Assembly: GCF_020873895.1 (NCBI RefSeq)
Contig: NZ_JAHWGT010000020.1
Coordinates: 90,167 to 154,166, forward strand
DNA length: 64,000 nt
Source: Streptomyces sp. DH12
Lineage (GTDB): Bacteria; Actinomycetota; Actinomycetes; Streptomycetales; Streptomycetaceae
Direction: 5' to 3'
Position numbers and translations under genes: made by a program. The notes beneath the pieces are model-generated. The model was not told where the DNA came from. It worked only from the letters and a program-made list of their open reading frames with translations, and made no database searches. Positions 42,374-48,728 of this stretch are shown here, piece by piece. How positions within the stretch are numbered: position 1 is the first letter of the stretch; the number at the start of each line of letters is the position of its first letter.

Positions 42374-43231
42374 ATGGCTTGGTACCCGGGCGCGACCCGG
42401 ATGGAGTTGCAGCCGGAGTCGGACGCGCAGCCGGCGATCCGGCCGACGCAGTTCATCCTGCACAGCATCGCCGCGCCGTGGACGGCGCGGCGGATGTACG
42501 AGTACTGGCGCGACGATTCGAGCCTGGACAGCCATTTCGGCCTCGGGTACGAGGGCGATCTGGCCCAGTACATCGGCACTGAGACCCGCGCCGACGCGAA
42601 CTACCAGGCAAACCGGCGGCCGGACGGCACCGGGGCGGTGTCGATCGAGACGGCGTCGAACCTCAAGCACACCGACTCGTGGAGGGACGCCCAGCTCGAG
42701 CAGCTCGCCCGCCTGGGCGTGTGGCTGCACCAGCGGCACGCGATCCCGCTGCGGATCTGCCGGAGCGCGTCCGACCCCGGGTTCGGCTACCACTCCCTGC
42801 ACGCGGCGTGGTCGGTGGGCGGGACCGCCTGCCCGGGTGCGGCCCGCATTCAGCAGTTCCGTACGGAGCTGTTCCCCGAGATCGTGCGCCGCGCCGGCGC
42901 CACCACGTCCACCGAGGAGGACGACATGACCCCTGAGCAGGCCCGCATGCTCGCCGAGCTGCACCGGGACCGGCGCGTCGCGCCGTGGCAGTACGCCGGG
43001 CAGCTGGAGCGCGGTGACGCGTGGCAGGTGCTGCGGGACGCCGCGACCGGGGCCGCCGCAGCGGTCGCCGGGGTGCAGGAGCTGAAGGCCCGCATCGCCG
43101 AGGTTTCCACGCCGGAGCTGACGGACGCCCACGTCGCGGCGCTGGCCGACAAGGTGGCCAGCTCGCCGTCCCTCGCCAATCGAATCGCCGAGCTGGTCGC
43201 GGAGAAGCTCGCCGCGCGTCTCGCCGAGTGA
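42374..43231 (+). CDS. Endolysin, N-acetylmuramoyl-L-alanine amidase (PGRP fold)
   Basis: A 285-residue lysin. The N-terminal amidase_2 domain (1-165) has the zinc ligands His30 (FILHSI), His140 or His143 (GYHSLHAA) and Cys153 (GTACPGA). The C-terminal 100 residues start with EDDMTPEQARMLAELHRDRR and look helical; this tail occurs in many actinophage lysins and may bind the wall or the holin. ATG 42374 overlaps no gene and follows the deacetylase by ten bases, so both are probably late genes of one transcript. It cuts peptidoglycan at the end of the lytic cycle. Confidence 0.9.
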   Translation: MAWYPGATRMELQPESDAQPAIRPTQFILHSIAAPWTARRMYEYWRDDSSLDSHFGLGYEGDLAQYIGTETRADANYQANRRPDGTGAVSIETASNLKHTDSWRDAQLEQLARLGVWLHQRHAIPLRICRSASDPGFGYHSLHAAWSVGGTACPGAARIQQFRTELFPEIVRRAGATTSTEEDDMTPEQARMLAELHRDRRVAPWQYAGQLERGDAWQVLRDAATGAAAAVAGVQELKARIAEVSTPELTDAHVAALADKVASSPSLANRIAELVAEKLAARLAE

Positions 43232-43256
43232 CCCTCTCACCTGATCGGAGAACCAC

Positions 43257-43505
43257 ATGACCACCTCAGCTTTCTGGAAGGCCACCGCGGAGCGGATGGT
43301 GCGCACCTTCGCGCAGGCCGTGCTCGGCGCCGTCGGCGCGGACCAGCTCGGCATCCTCGATGTGGACTGGGGCCAGGCGGCGGGCGTCGGCGGGCTGGCC
43401 GCGGTCCTCGCGCTGCTGACCGCCGTGGCGACCGCCGGTGTCGGCCCGTCCGGGCCCGGCGTCACGGAGACCCCCACCGGCCGTACACCGCTGTCTGGGG
43501 TCTGA
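43257..43505 (+). CDS. Holin (r1t type)
   Basis: An 82-residue membrane protein. SAFWKATAERMVRTFAQAVL and GILDVDWGQAAGVGGLAAVL are the family hallmark of r1t-like holins, with two transmembrane helices. It follows the endolysin with a Gly/Pro-rich C-terminal tail. It times pore formation that lets the lysin or proton gradient act. The stop overlaps the next start (TGATG). Confidence 0.85.
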   Translation: MTTSAFWKATAERMVRTFAQAVLGAVGADQLGILDVDWGQAAGVGGLAAVLALLTAVATAGVGPSGPGVTETPTGRTPLSGV

Positions 43506-43939
43506 TGCGGTGCCGGGCGGCCCGGTGGCTCGGCAAGCGGCTGGGCCGCCGCGGCAGGCCGCTCGCCCTCCTCGGCGCCGGCAAGGTCTTCTTCGGGCTC
43601 GGGTACGTCACCCACCCCGAGCCGGATCCCAGCGGTCTCGGCCTGCTCACCCAGTGGGCGGACATCCGCTGCTGGGCAGTGCTGTGGATCGTCTGCGGCT
43701 CGATCACGTTCGTCTCGGCGTGGGTGCGGATCGGGCAGGACAGATGGGGATTCATCGCCGGGCTCGTCCCGCCGTTCGTGTGGGGATCCGCGTTCCTGTG
43801 GGGCGCCTTCGTCGGCGACTACCCGCGCGGCCTGGCCCTCTTCGGCTGGTTCGCCACGAGCCACGTCGGGATGATCCTGTGGGCGAGCACGGTGCCGGAG
43901 CACTCGGTGCCCCACCCTCGCAAGGAGCGTGGCACATGA
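43505..43939 (+). CDS. Four-helix membrane protein in the lysis cassette
   Basis: A 144-residue protein with a basic N-terminus (RCRAARWLGKRLGRRGRPLA) and three or four transmembrane helices (about 57-75, 83-105 and 113-130). Coupled to the holin gene by overlap, it may be a second holin, an antiholin or a superinfection factor. No family recognised. Confidence 0.68.
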   Translation: MRCRAARWLGKRLGRRGRPLALLGAGKVFFGLGYVTHPEPDPSGLGLLTQWADIRCWAVLWIVCGSITFVSAWVRIGQDRWGFIAGLVPPFVWGSAFLWGAFVGDYPRGLALFGWFATSHVGMILWASTVPEHSVPHPRKERGT

Positions 43940-44310
43940 GCGGTGCGTGGGGGGTGGTGGCAGCCATCGCCGGGTCGGTGCTCGGCGCCGTGGCCCTGGT
44001 GGCGAGCGGGCTGTTCGCGGCGCGGGCGACGCGTACCGCGGCGCGGACGACGGCAGAGGCGCAGCGGTATCAGGCCCAGGTGGCGGCGGAGCCAGCGCAG
44101 CGGCAGGCAGACCTCGCCGCGTTCAAGGAGATCCGGGAAGGACTGGAGCGGCGGGTGGAGCGGTCGGAGCGGCGGGTGGACAGCCTCACCTTGCTCGTCC
44201 GCTCGTTCGCCGGGTACGTGTCGGAGCTGACGGGGCAGATGCGGACGCACGGGCTGGAGCCGCCGGCGCCACCTGACCGCGTGGACGAGTACAACCGAAC
44301 TGGAGTGTGA
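43936..44310 (+). CDS. Membrane-anchored coiled-coil protein of the lysis region
   Basis: A 124-residue protein. One N-terminal transmembrane helix (GVVAAIAGSVLGAVALVASG) is followed by a long coiled coil (about 30-105; REGLERRVERSERRVDSLTL). Such a protein could be a spanin-like or lysis-control factor, though Streptomyces has no outer membrane, so spanin function is unlikely. ATGA overlap with the previous stop. Last gene of the rightward late operon; a strong terminator follows. Confidence 0.66.
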   Translation: MSGAWGVVAAIAGSVLGAVALVASGLFAARATRTAARTTAEAQRYQAQVAAEPAQRQADLAAFKEIREGLERRVERSERRVDSLTLLVRSFAGYVSELTGQMRTHGLEPPAPPDRVDEYNRTGV

Positions 44311-44315
44311 CGAGC

Positions 44316-44353
44316 GCGCCCCCTGTCTGGCCTACGGGCCGGGCAGGGGGCGC
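44316..44353. terminator. Strong bidirectional terminator
   Basis: GCGCCCCCTG at 44316-44325 pairs perfectly with CAGGGGGCGC at 44344-44353, with a nested GGCC pair in the loop, followed by CTTCCTCGTTCTT. It lies between the converging late operon and the leftward accessory genes. Confidence 0.85.
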
Positions 44354-44365
44354 CTTCCTCGTTCT

Positions 44366-45220
44366 TCAGCCCAGCGCGTCGATGGCCTTGACGATGAGCG
44401 CTCGTGCCTCGGCGCCGTACACCGCCATACTCCGTAGCTGCTCGAACACCTGGAGGTATAGAGCGATCTCGCCGGGTTGGGTGATCTTCACCTGCGCCGA
44501 TACCAGCTCGACGGACACCAGCGCGTCGTCATACACGTGGAACGTCTCGCGCGGCCACTGCCTGCGGGCTCGGGTGGCCATCGGGATGATCCCGAGCGAG
44601 ACCGCCGGAAGCGCGCCGGCAGCCAGGAGAAATCCCAGCTGAGCCGCCATCGCGTCGCCGTCGGCGACCTGGTGGTAGAGCACCGTTTCCTCGATGAGGA
44701 GCACGAACCGATGCCCCGGTTCGTGGATGATGCGTGAGCGCTCGACCCTGGCGCGGGCAGCATCGGCACTGTCGTCCTCGGGCACTTCCCGCAGATCAGC
44801 CACCGTGCGCAGCAGCGCGGCCGCATAGCCCTCCGTCTGGAGCAACCCGGGCACCAGGGTGGACGAGTACACACGGAACAACTCGGTCTGACGGAAGAAG
44901 CCAACCAGGCTGTCCTGTAGTTGCTTGAGCCCGTTGCGGACCTGATGCCGCCACTCGGTGTACATCGACTCGGCGTTGAGGGACTGAACGATGAGTCCTT
45001 CGGCCTGGCTGGGGACCTGGCACGCTTCGCACCAGCGCCGAATGTCTCCGGCTGATGGGGCCGTCCGCGCGTTCTCGATGCGCGACGTCTTGGCGTGATG
45101 CCAGTGGCACCGTTCGGCCAGCTCAGTGACCGTCAGCCCCGCTTCCCTACGGAGGTCGCGTAGCCGCCGGGCAACGACTTCACGGGCCGCCTGGGCGGAG
45201 GACGACGGGGAGATGGGCAT
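44366..45220 (-). CDS. XRE regulator with DUF5753 (Scr1-type)
   Basis: A 284-residue protein. An N-terminal HTH (about 14-65, RLRDLRREAGLTVTELAERC) is joined to a DUF5753 domain (about 90-270, with LFRVYSSTLVPGLLQTEGYA and LLIEETVLYHQVADGDAM). From memory such proteins are very common in Streptomyces and are paired with small DUF397 or DUF6879 proteins in putative toxin-antitoxin-like or regulatory couples. Here the neighbour is DUF6879. It reads leftward, against the phage operon, so it is a likely lysogenic-conversion (moron) gene expressed in the lysogen. Confidence 0.88.
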   Translation of the reverse strand: MPISPSSSAQAAREVVARRLRDLRREAGLTVTELAERCHWHHAKTSRIENARTAPSAGDIRRWCEACQVPSQAEGLIVQSLNAESMYTEWRHQVRNGLKQLQDSLVGFFRQTELFRVYSSTLVPGLLQTEGYAAALLRTVADLREVPEDDSADAARARVERSRIIHEPGHRFVLLIEETVLYHQVADGDAMAAQLGFLLAAGALPAVSLGIIPMATRARRQWPRETFHVYDDALVSVELVSAQVKITQPGEIALYLQVFEQLRSMAVYGAEARALIVKAIDALG

Positions 45221-45244
45221 GAGCTGGCCTACCTGGTGTACCTG

Positions 45245-45775
45245 TCAGCGGATCTCGTACTGGCCGTGCGGCACCCCGCGAGCCCACACAGCCTCGAACG
45301 CAGCGGCGCACAGCTTCGCCGCGGCGGGATCCTCGGACACCTCCTGGCCGGCGGATGCTCCGTCTCCGGTGAAATGATTCCAGCGGACGACGCGGTCGTC
45401 GAAGAGCCAGAAGTCGTTGCCTGGTAGCGCGATATCCGACGCGAGACGGCGAGGGAGCCACCGGACCTGCTCGCCGGCCAGCAAGTTGACGACAGTCCCA
45501 GCGTGTTCGTACCGGATGTACTCCGTCACCGGCTCGGAGATGATCCGCGCGCGGCGGACGCTTACGCCGCGGGCGGCAGCGTCTCGAACGAGCTGCACCC
45601 ACGAGGCCCAGTAGGCGGAGTCGGTGCTGGTGTCACGGCGTCCGGTCTGCTGCCAGGCGCGGAAGTCGTCGACCTCGTTGCTCACGCTGTAGTGGTCACG
45701 CATCTCCAGGTGGACCGCGGACCACCGCGCGGCCCGAAGTTGGTCAGCGAAGCTGAGCTCGCTCGGCTGCATCAC
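45245..45775 (-). CDS. DUF6879 protein
   Basis: A 176-residue protein: DEVDDFRAWQQ-like opening, ARIISEPVTEYIRYEHAGTV, GEQVRWLPRRLASDIALPGN and DFWLFDDRVVRWNHFTGDG, which is the DUF6879 pattern as I remember it. It is encoded just upstream of the XRE-DUF5753 gene, in the usual couple. Function not established; a toxin or effector sensed by the regulator has been proposed for such pairs. Its start overlaps the 86-residue gene by about 30 bp. Confidence 0.82.
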   Translation of the reverse strand: MMQPSELSFADQLRAARWSAVHLEMRDHYSVSNEVDDFRAWQQTGRRDTSTDSAYWASWVQLVRDAAARGVSVRRARIISEPVTEYIRYEHAGTVVNLLAGEQVRWLPRRLASDIALPGNDFWLFDDRVVRWNHFTGDGASAGQEVSEDPAAAKLCAAAFEAVWARGVPHGQYEIR

Positions 45776-46004
45776 ACGCCTCCCTCAAGATCGGCACCAT
45801 GTGGGCGGGGACGCGGACCACCGTCTCGTGATCCGGGATGTGCTTGTCGTGGCCCGGCGCCGTGTTCTCGATGCACAGGGCGCGGGTCTCCTCGTCTGCC
45901 GTGTAGCTCTGGAGCACGATGTCGGCGGTCTCGGTGTCCACCCAGGCGGTGGGCGACTCGCTCTGACCGGTCGTGGGGTCGATCCCGATGAACTCTAGTG
46001 GCAT
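45744..46004 (-). CDS. Small protein upstream of DUF6879
   Basis: An 86-residue protein from ATG 46004: PLEFIGIDPTTGQSESPTAW, then VDTETADIVLQSYTADEETR and a C-terminal helix. Small partner proteins of this shape occur beside DUF6879/XRE genes in Streptomyces; function unknown. ATG 46016 is an alternative start. It is the first gene of the leftward set, whose promoter lies in 46005-46200. Confidence 0.72.
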   Translation of the reverse strand: MPLEFIGIDPTTGQSESPTAWVDTETADIVLQSYTADEETRALCIENTAPGHDKHIPDHETVVRVPAHMVPILREACDAAERAQLR

Positions 46005-46024
46005 GCCAAGCTCCATCCTCGGGC

Positions 46025-46126
46025 TGTGCAGATGTGTGCACCACCGTCGACCCATACGGTGCGGCGGTCAAGAGGGTAACGAGGGCGCCACCCGGGCGAG
46101 CCATAGCTTGCGCACAGATCTGCACA
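46025..46126. promoter_or_regulatory. Divergent control region with inverted repeat pair
   Basis: TGTGCAGATGTGTGCA at 46025-46040 and TGCGCACAGATCTGCACA at 46109-46126 are near-perfect inverted copies (one is the complement of the other with two small differences). They flank the leftward gene start and precede the rightward start at 46201. They are good operator candidates for the XRE-DUF5753 regulator. Confidence 0.6.
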
Positions 46127-46200
46127 TCGCTGGAGTGCGTGCACAAGCCCTTCCTACGGTCTGTGTACCTACCGCCTGACCGAACCGGGAGCCTCCCGTG

Positions 46201-46362
46201 ATGACGATCAAGGTGTACCGCGTTGCATCGGACGGCACCCGCCGCACGCTCCGCAATGAGCAGGCGGTGCCACCCGCCGACAGCGTCCCGGCAACCGCCG
46301 GCTTCCCGCCGTGCACCTGCCCCCGCTGCTGCAGCTCCGCGCCGGCCGAGGCCGCTCGGTGA
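46201..46362 (+). CDS. Small Cys-containing protein, first of the rightward island set
   Basis: A 53-residue protein: MTIKVYRVASDGTRRTLRNE then AVPPADSVPATAGFPPCTCP and RCC. GTG 46198 or ATG 46201 can start it; GGGAGCCTC lies upstream. The C-terminal Cys cluster may bind metal or be modified. Coupled to the next ORF by GTGA overlap. Confidence 0.55.
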   Translation: MTIKVYRVASDGTRRTLRNEQAVPPADSVPATAGFPPCTCPRCCSSAPAEAAR

Positions 46363-46544
46363 CCGCGCCCGCGGCGGAGCGGGACACCGGCCGGTCGGCG
46401 TACTGCTGCGAGGGCGGGCACGAGTTCTGCCACCCGCAGGACGTGTACGTGCAGCGCCCTGGAGGGAAGCGGTACGGGCCGGTGCTCACCATCACGTGCA
46501 CCTGCCACTGCCACAAGGGCCGGACCAGCCGCGCGCGTCGATGA
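46359..46544 (+). CDS. Small Cys/His-rich protein
   Basis: A 61-residue protein: RSAYCCEGGHEFCHPQDVYV, then GPVLTITCTCHCHKGR. Six cysteines and four histidines could form one or two zinc knuckles. GTG overlaps the previous stop and ATGA overlaps the next. Function unknown. Confidence 0.55.
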   Translation: MTAPAAERDTGRSAYCCEGGHEFCHPQDVYVQRPGGKRYGPVLTITCTCHCHKGRTSRARR

Positions 46545-46687
46545 CGACCTCGCCACCCACCAGAACCAGCGCTGGCGTACCCGCTGAACTCCGCCCGCTG
46601 CCCACGACCATGGCGGGGACGGCAGCAGGCGGGCACCACCACCCCGCCACCCATCCGGCACCACCTATCCAGGAGGCATGCAGATGA
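46541..46687 (+). CDS. Small Pro/Thr/His-rich peptide
   Basis: A 48-residue frame: MTTSPPTRTSAGVPAELRPL, then AGGHHHPATHPAPPIQEACR. ATG overlaps the previous stop. Composition is unlike a folded protein. It could be real, a leader to the next ORF, or chance; the overlap arrangement slightly favours translation. Confidence 0.35.
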   Translation: MTTSPPTRTSAGVPAELRPLPTTMAGTAAGGHHHPATHPAPPIQEACR

Positions 46688-46815
46688 GCGACACCACGAA
46701 CGCCGACGGCGGCAAGCACGGCGGCGAGCCGTCCGACAAGCCGTGGAATCCGCCGGCCCCGCCGTCCCCCGACGGCTCCGGCCCGCAGAAGTACACCGAG
46801 ACCGACGGGAGCTGA
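46684..46815 (+). CDS. 43-residue peptide directly before the methyltransferase
   Basis: ATG 46684 follows AGGAGG by seven bases, the best ribosome site in the island. The peptide is hydrophilic: MSDTTNADGGKHGGEPSDKP, then WNPPAPPSPDGSGPQKYT and ETDGS. Stop TGA lies one base before the GTG of the methyltransferase, a coupled arrangement often seen for RiPP precursor and maturase. No known precursor motif was recognised. Confidence 0.6.
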   Translation: MSDTTNADGGKHGGEPSDKPWNPPAPPSPDGSGPQKYTETDGS

Positions 46816-46816
46816 T

Positions 46817-47938
46817 GTGAGCGCCGCCCACCTGGGCGGGCACGCCGCGCTCGTAGAGAACCTCTACGAGCGCGGCCTGCTCGACGAGACATGGCGCACC
46901 GTCTGGGACGCCGTCCCCCGCGCACCGTTCATCCCCCGCCTGGCCTGGCGGCAGACCCCGACCGCGTGCACGCCGCTCACCGCCGAAGCCGACCGGCTCG
47001 CCCTGATCCACGCCGATGAGCCGGTCGTGATCCAGCTCGACGACGGCGAGCCGAACGGCCCGGGCATCGCCACCTCGTCCAACTCGCAGCCGAGCATGGT
47101 CGCCCGCATGCTGCGACTGCTGTCCGTCCAGGACGGGAACCGCGTGCTGGAGATCGGCACCGCGTCCGGGTACGTCGCCGCGCTGCTCTCCCACCGCCTG
47201 GGCGACTCCGCGGTGTACAGCGTCGAGGTTGACCCCGGCCTCGCTCACCACGCGGCCGCCGTCCTCCGTTCGCGGGGCTATCAGCCCAACCTGGCATGCT
47301 CGGACGGCGAATGGGGCTGGCCGGACCAGGCCCCGTTCGACCGCATCCTCGCCACGTGCGCGCTGCGAACCATCCCGCACGCCCTGGTGCAGCAGCTCCA
47401 CCCGTCCGGAATCCTGGTCGCCCCCATGGCCCGCGACTTCTGGAGCGGCGCCGTCGTCCAGCTTGTCGCGGACGGCACCGGCACGGCGGCGGGCCGGTTC
47501 CAGGGCGGCGCCTCGTACATGCCGATGCGCTCCCACCGGGCGCCCGCCCCGAGGCCAGTGGACACGACGACGTGCCGGACCACCACGGCGGCCGTCGACC
47601 CGCGTGAACTGCTGACGCTCGGGTTCGCCCTGTATGCCGGCACCCGGCTCCCGCGTGTACGCATGGTCCACGCCAACCGAGACGGTGACGCCGCCCAGGT
47701 ATGGCTGCAGGACGAGGCCGGCTGCGCGGCGACTGCTGTCACCGGCGAAGACGCCTACGAGTACGGCGTGCGGAGCCTGTGGCAGGAGGTCCAGCGCGTG
47801 CACGAGGAGTACGTCGCCCTCGGCTCGCCCGAGGCCCGCGACTTCGGGCTGACGGTGACGGCCCGCGGCCAGCGGGTATGGCTGCGCCGCCCCGAGCGAA
47901 TCATCGAGCCCGCGCCGACGCGCGAGCCCGCGAGATGA
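46817..47938 (+). CDS. PIMT-like SAM-dependent methyltransferase
   Basis: A 373-residue enzyme. The N-terminal half has LVENLYERGLLDETWRTVWD and PFIPR, then SNSQPSMVARMLRLLSVQD and motif I VLEIGTASGYVAALL (110-124), as in protein-L-isoaspartate O-methyltransferases. The C-terminal 170 residues are an extra domain, as in the methyltransferases that accompany ATP-grasp (graspetide) clusters. No ATP-grasp gene is present here. It may methylate Asp/isoAsp of the small peptide(s) encoded upstream, a phage or a host protein. Last phage gene before attR; a strong terminator follows. Confidence 0.85.
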   Translation: MSAAHLGGHAALVENLYERGLLDETWRTVWDAVPRAPFIPRLAWRQTPTACTPLTAEADRLALIHADEPVVIQLDDGEPNGPGIATSSNSQPSMVARMLRLLSVQDGNRVLEIGTASGYVAALLSHRLGDSAVYSVEVDPGLAHHAAAVLRSRGYQPNLACSDGEWGWPDQAPFDRILATCALRTIPHALVQQLHPSGILVAPMARDFWSGAVVQLVADGTGTAAGRFQGGASYMPMRSHRAPAPRPVDTTTCRTTTAAVDPRELLTLGFALYAGTRLPRVRMVHANRDGDAAQVWLQDEAGCAATAVTGEDAYEYGVRSLWQEVQRVHEEYVALGSPEARDFGLTVTARGQRVWLRRPERIIEPAPTREPAR

Positions 47939-47987
47939 TCGCCGCCCGTCCCGGCCTGCCCCGGTGACGGGTTTGGCCGACTTGCAG

Positions 47988-48014
47988 CGCCCGCCTTGGA
48001 ATCCAAGGCGGGCG
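47988..48014 (+). terminator. Perfect 12-bp terminator hairpin at the right phage end
   Basis: CGCCCGCCTTGG-AAT-CCAAGGCGGGCG, followed by TTCCCG. It ends the methyltransferase transcript before it can run antisense into tadA. Confidence 0.85.
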
Positions 48015-48119
48015 TTCCCGTGCGCCACAGCAGGACTCCGAGTCGGGTAACGGTGCAGGTCAGGGCCATACAGGGGGATGGCGCGAGCGCCATCCTGGGC
48101 TACTGCGGGTGATCGACGG

Positions 48120-48175
48120 GCAGAGGCGTCCTTACACGGACTCTGGGTTGCCGGTGCCCGTCCCGCCGCTCACGA
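48120..48175. other. attR, right prophage junction
   Basis: Phage arm to 48147 (ending ACGGACTCTGGG) then TT at 48148-48149, then host sequence GCCGGTGCCCGTCCCGCC (complement of the Walker A codons). Only the TT is shared strictly with attL. Confidence 0.85.
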
Positions 48176-48728
48176 GGTAGGACACGCGGTTCTCCACCAG
48201 CGCCCGCAGCAGGTGGTCACCGCCCGGCGGGACCGTCCCGGCGCGGGTGAGCTCGGCGAGGGAGAAGGCGCGCGGCCGTACGGCGCGCAGTGACAGACAG
48301 GTGGAGCCGACGGCGACCGGCGGCAGCACGGCGTGCATGCGGGTGCCGTCCGGCAACCGGGCGTCGACCCAGGGCCGGGCGTCGTCGAGCCGTCGTCCGG
48401 CGACGGCCGCGAGACGCTGGGCGAGCCGGCGCACGGCGGCCGCGTCGGAGAAGGAGACCTCGGAGAGTTCCAGTCCGTCGCCTCGGTCCACCCACACCCG
48501 GTCCGGGGCGGATACGAGCACGTCGGTCACGGCGGGGTCGGCGAGCAGGGGTTCGAGCGGTCCCGTGCCCACCAGTTCGCAGCGCAGTTCCTCGGCGGCT
48601 CCCAGCACCTGGGCGTCGCCGAGGAGCCTGCCCTGTGCCCGCAGCGCCGCCGCCACCCCGGCCGGTGTGGGTTCGGTGCCGCTCGTGGCCAACCGCTGCC
48701 GCACCGCGTCCAGCAGTCCCGCCGTCAC
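48150..48728 (-). pseudogene. TadA-family ATPase, N-terminal half, separated by prophage insertion
   Basis: The first 193 codons of the secretion ATPase, ending with SGGTGTG, the start of the Walker A motif. GVAAALRAQGRLLGDAQVLG, TDVLVSAPDRVWVDRGDGLE and the GRRLDDARPWVDARLPDG region are typical of TadA/VirB11-type ATPases. In the lysogen it reads five phage-encoded residues (NPESV) and stops at 48132. Without the lysine and everything after it, it cannot bind ATP properly. Its partner half lies at 10894-11466. Overlaps the upstream Ssd-like gene by four bases. Confidence 0.93.

Larger units (their letters stand above)
11467..48147 (+). mobile_element. Temperate siphovirus prophage, 36.7 kb, integrated in tadA
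   Basis: The element runs from the TT at 11465-11466 to the TT at 48148-48149 (36,683 bp with one core). It carries its own large serine integrase at the left end, a repressor/Cro switch, replication genes, a full packaging-head-tail series, lysis genes and a right-end accessory island. No frameshifts or missing modules were noticed, so it may be inducible. Most genes read rightward; the repressor and a three-gene set at 44366-46004 read leftward. A long tape measure protein and tail tube with no sheath gene suggest a non-contractile siphovirus. The cohesive end or pac site and the recombination directionality factor were not identified. Confidence 0.93.

Noticed and set aside
11467-48149. 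An integrative conjugative element instead of a phage
   Set aside because: Prim-pol and DUF2637 suggested this, but terminases, portal, capsid, tape measure and lysis genes are all present and no TraB/FtsK gene is.
48132-48728. A complete 198-residue ATPase-related protein
   Set aside because: It is only the 5' half of tadA plus five phage codons; the Walker A motif is cut.
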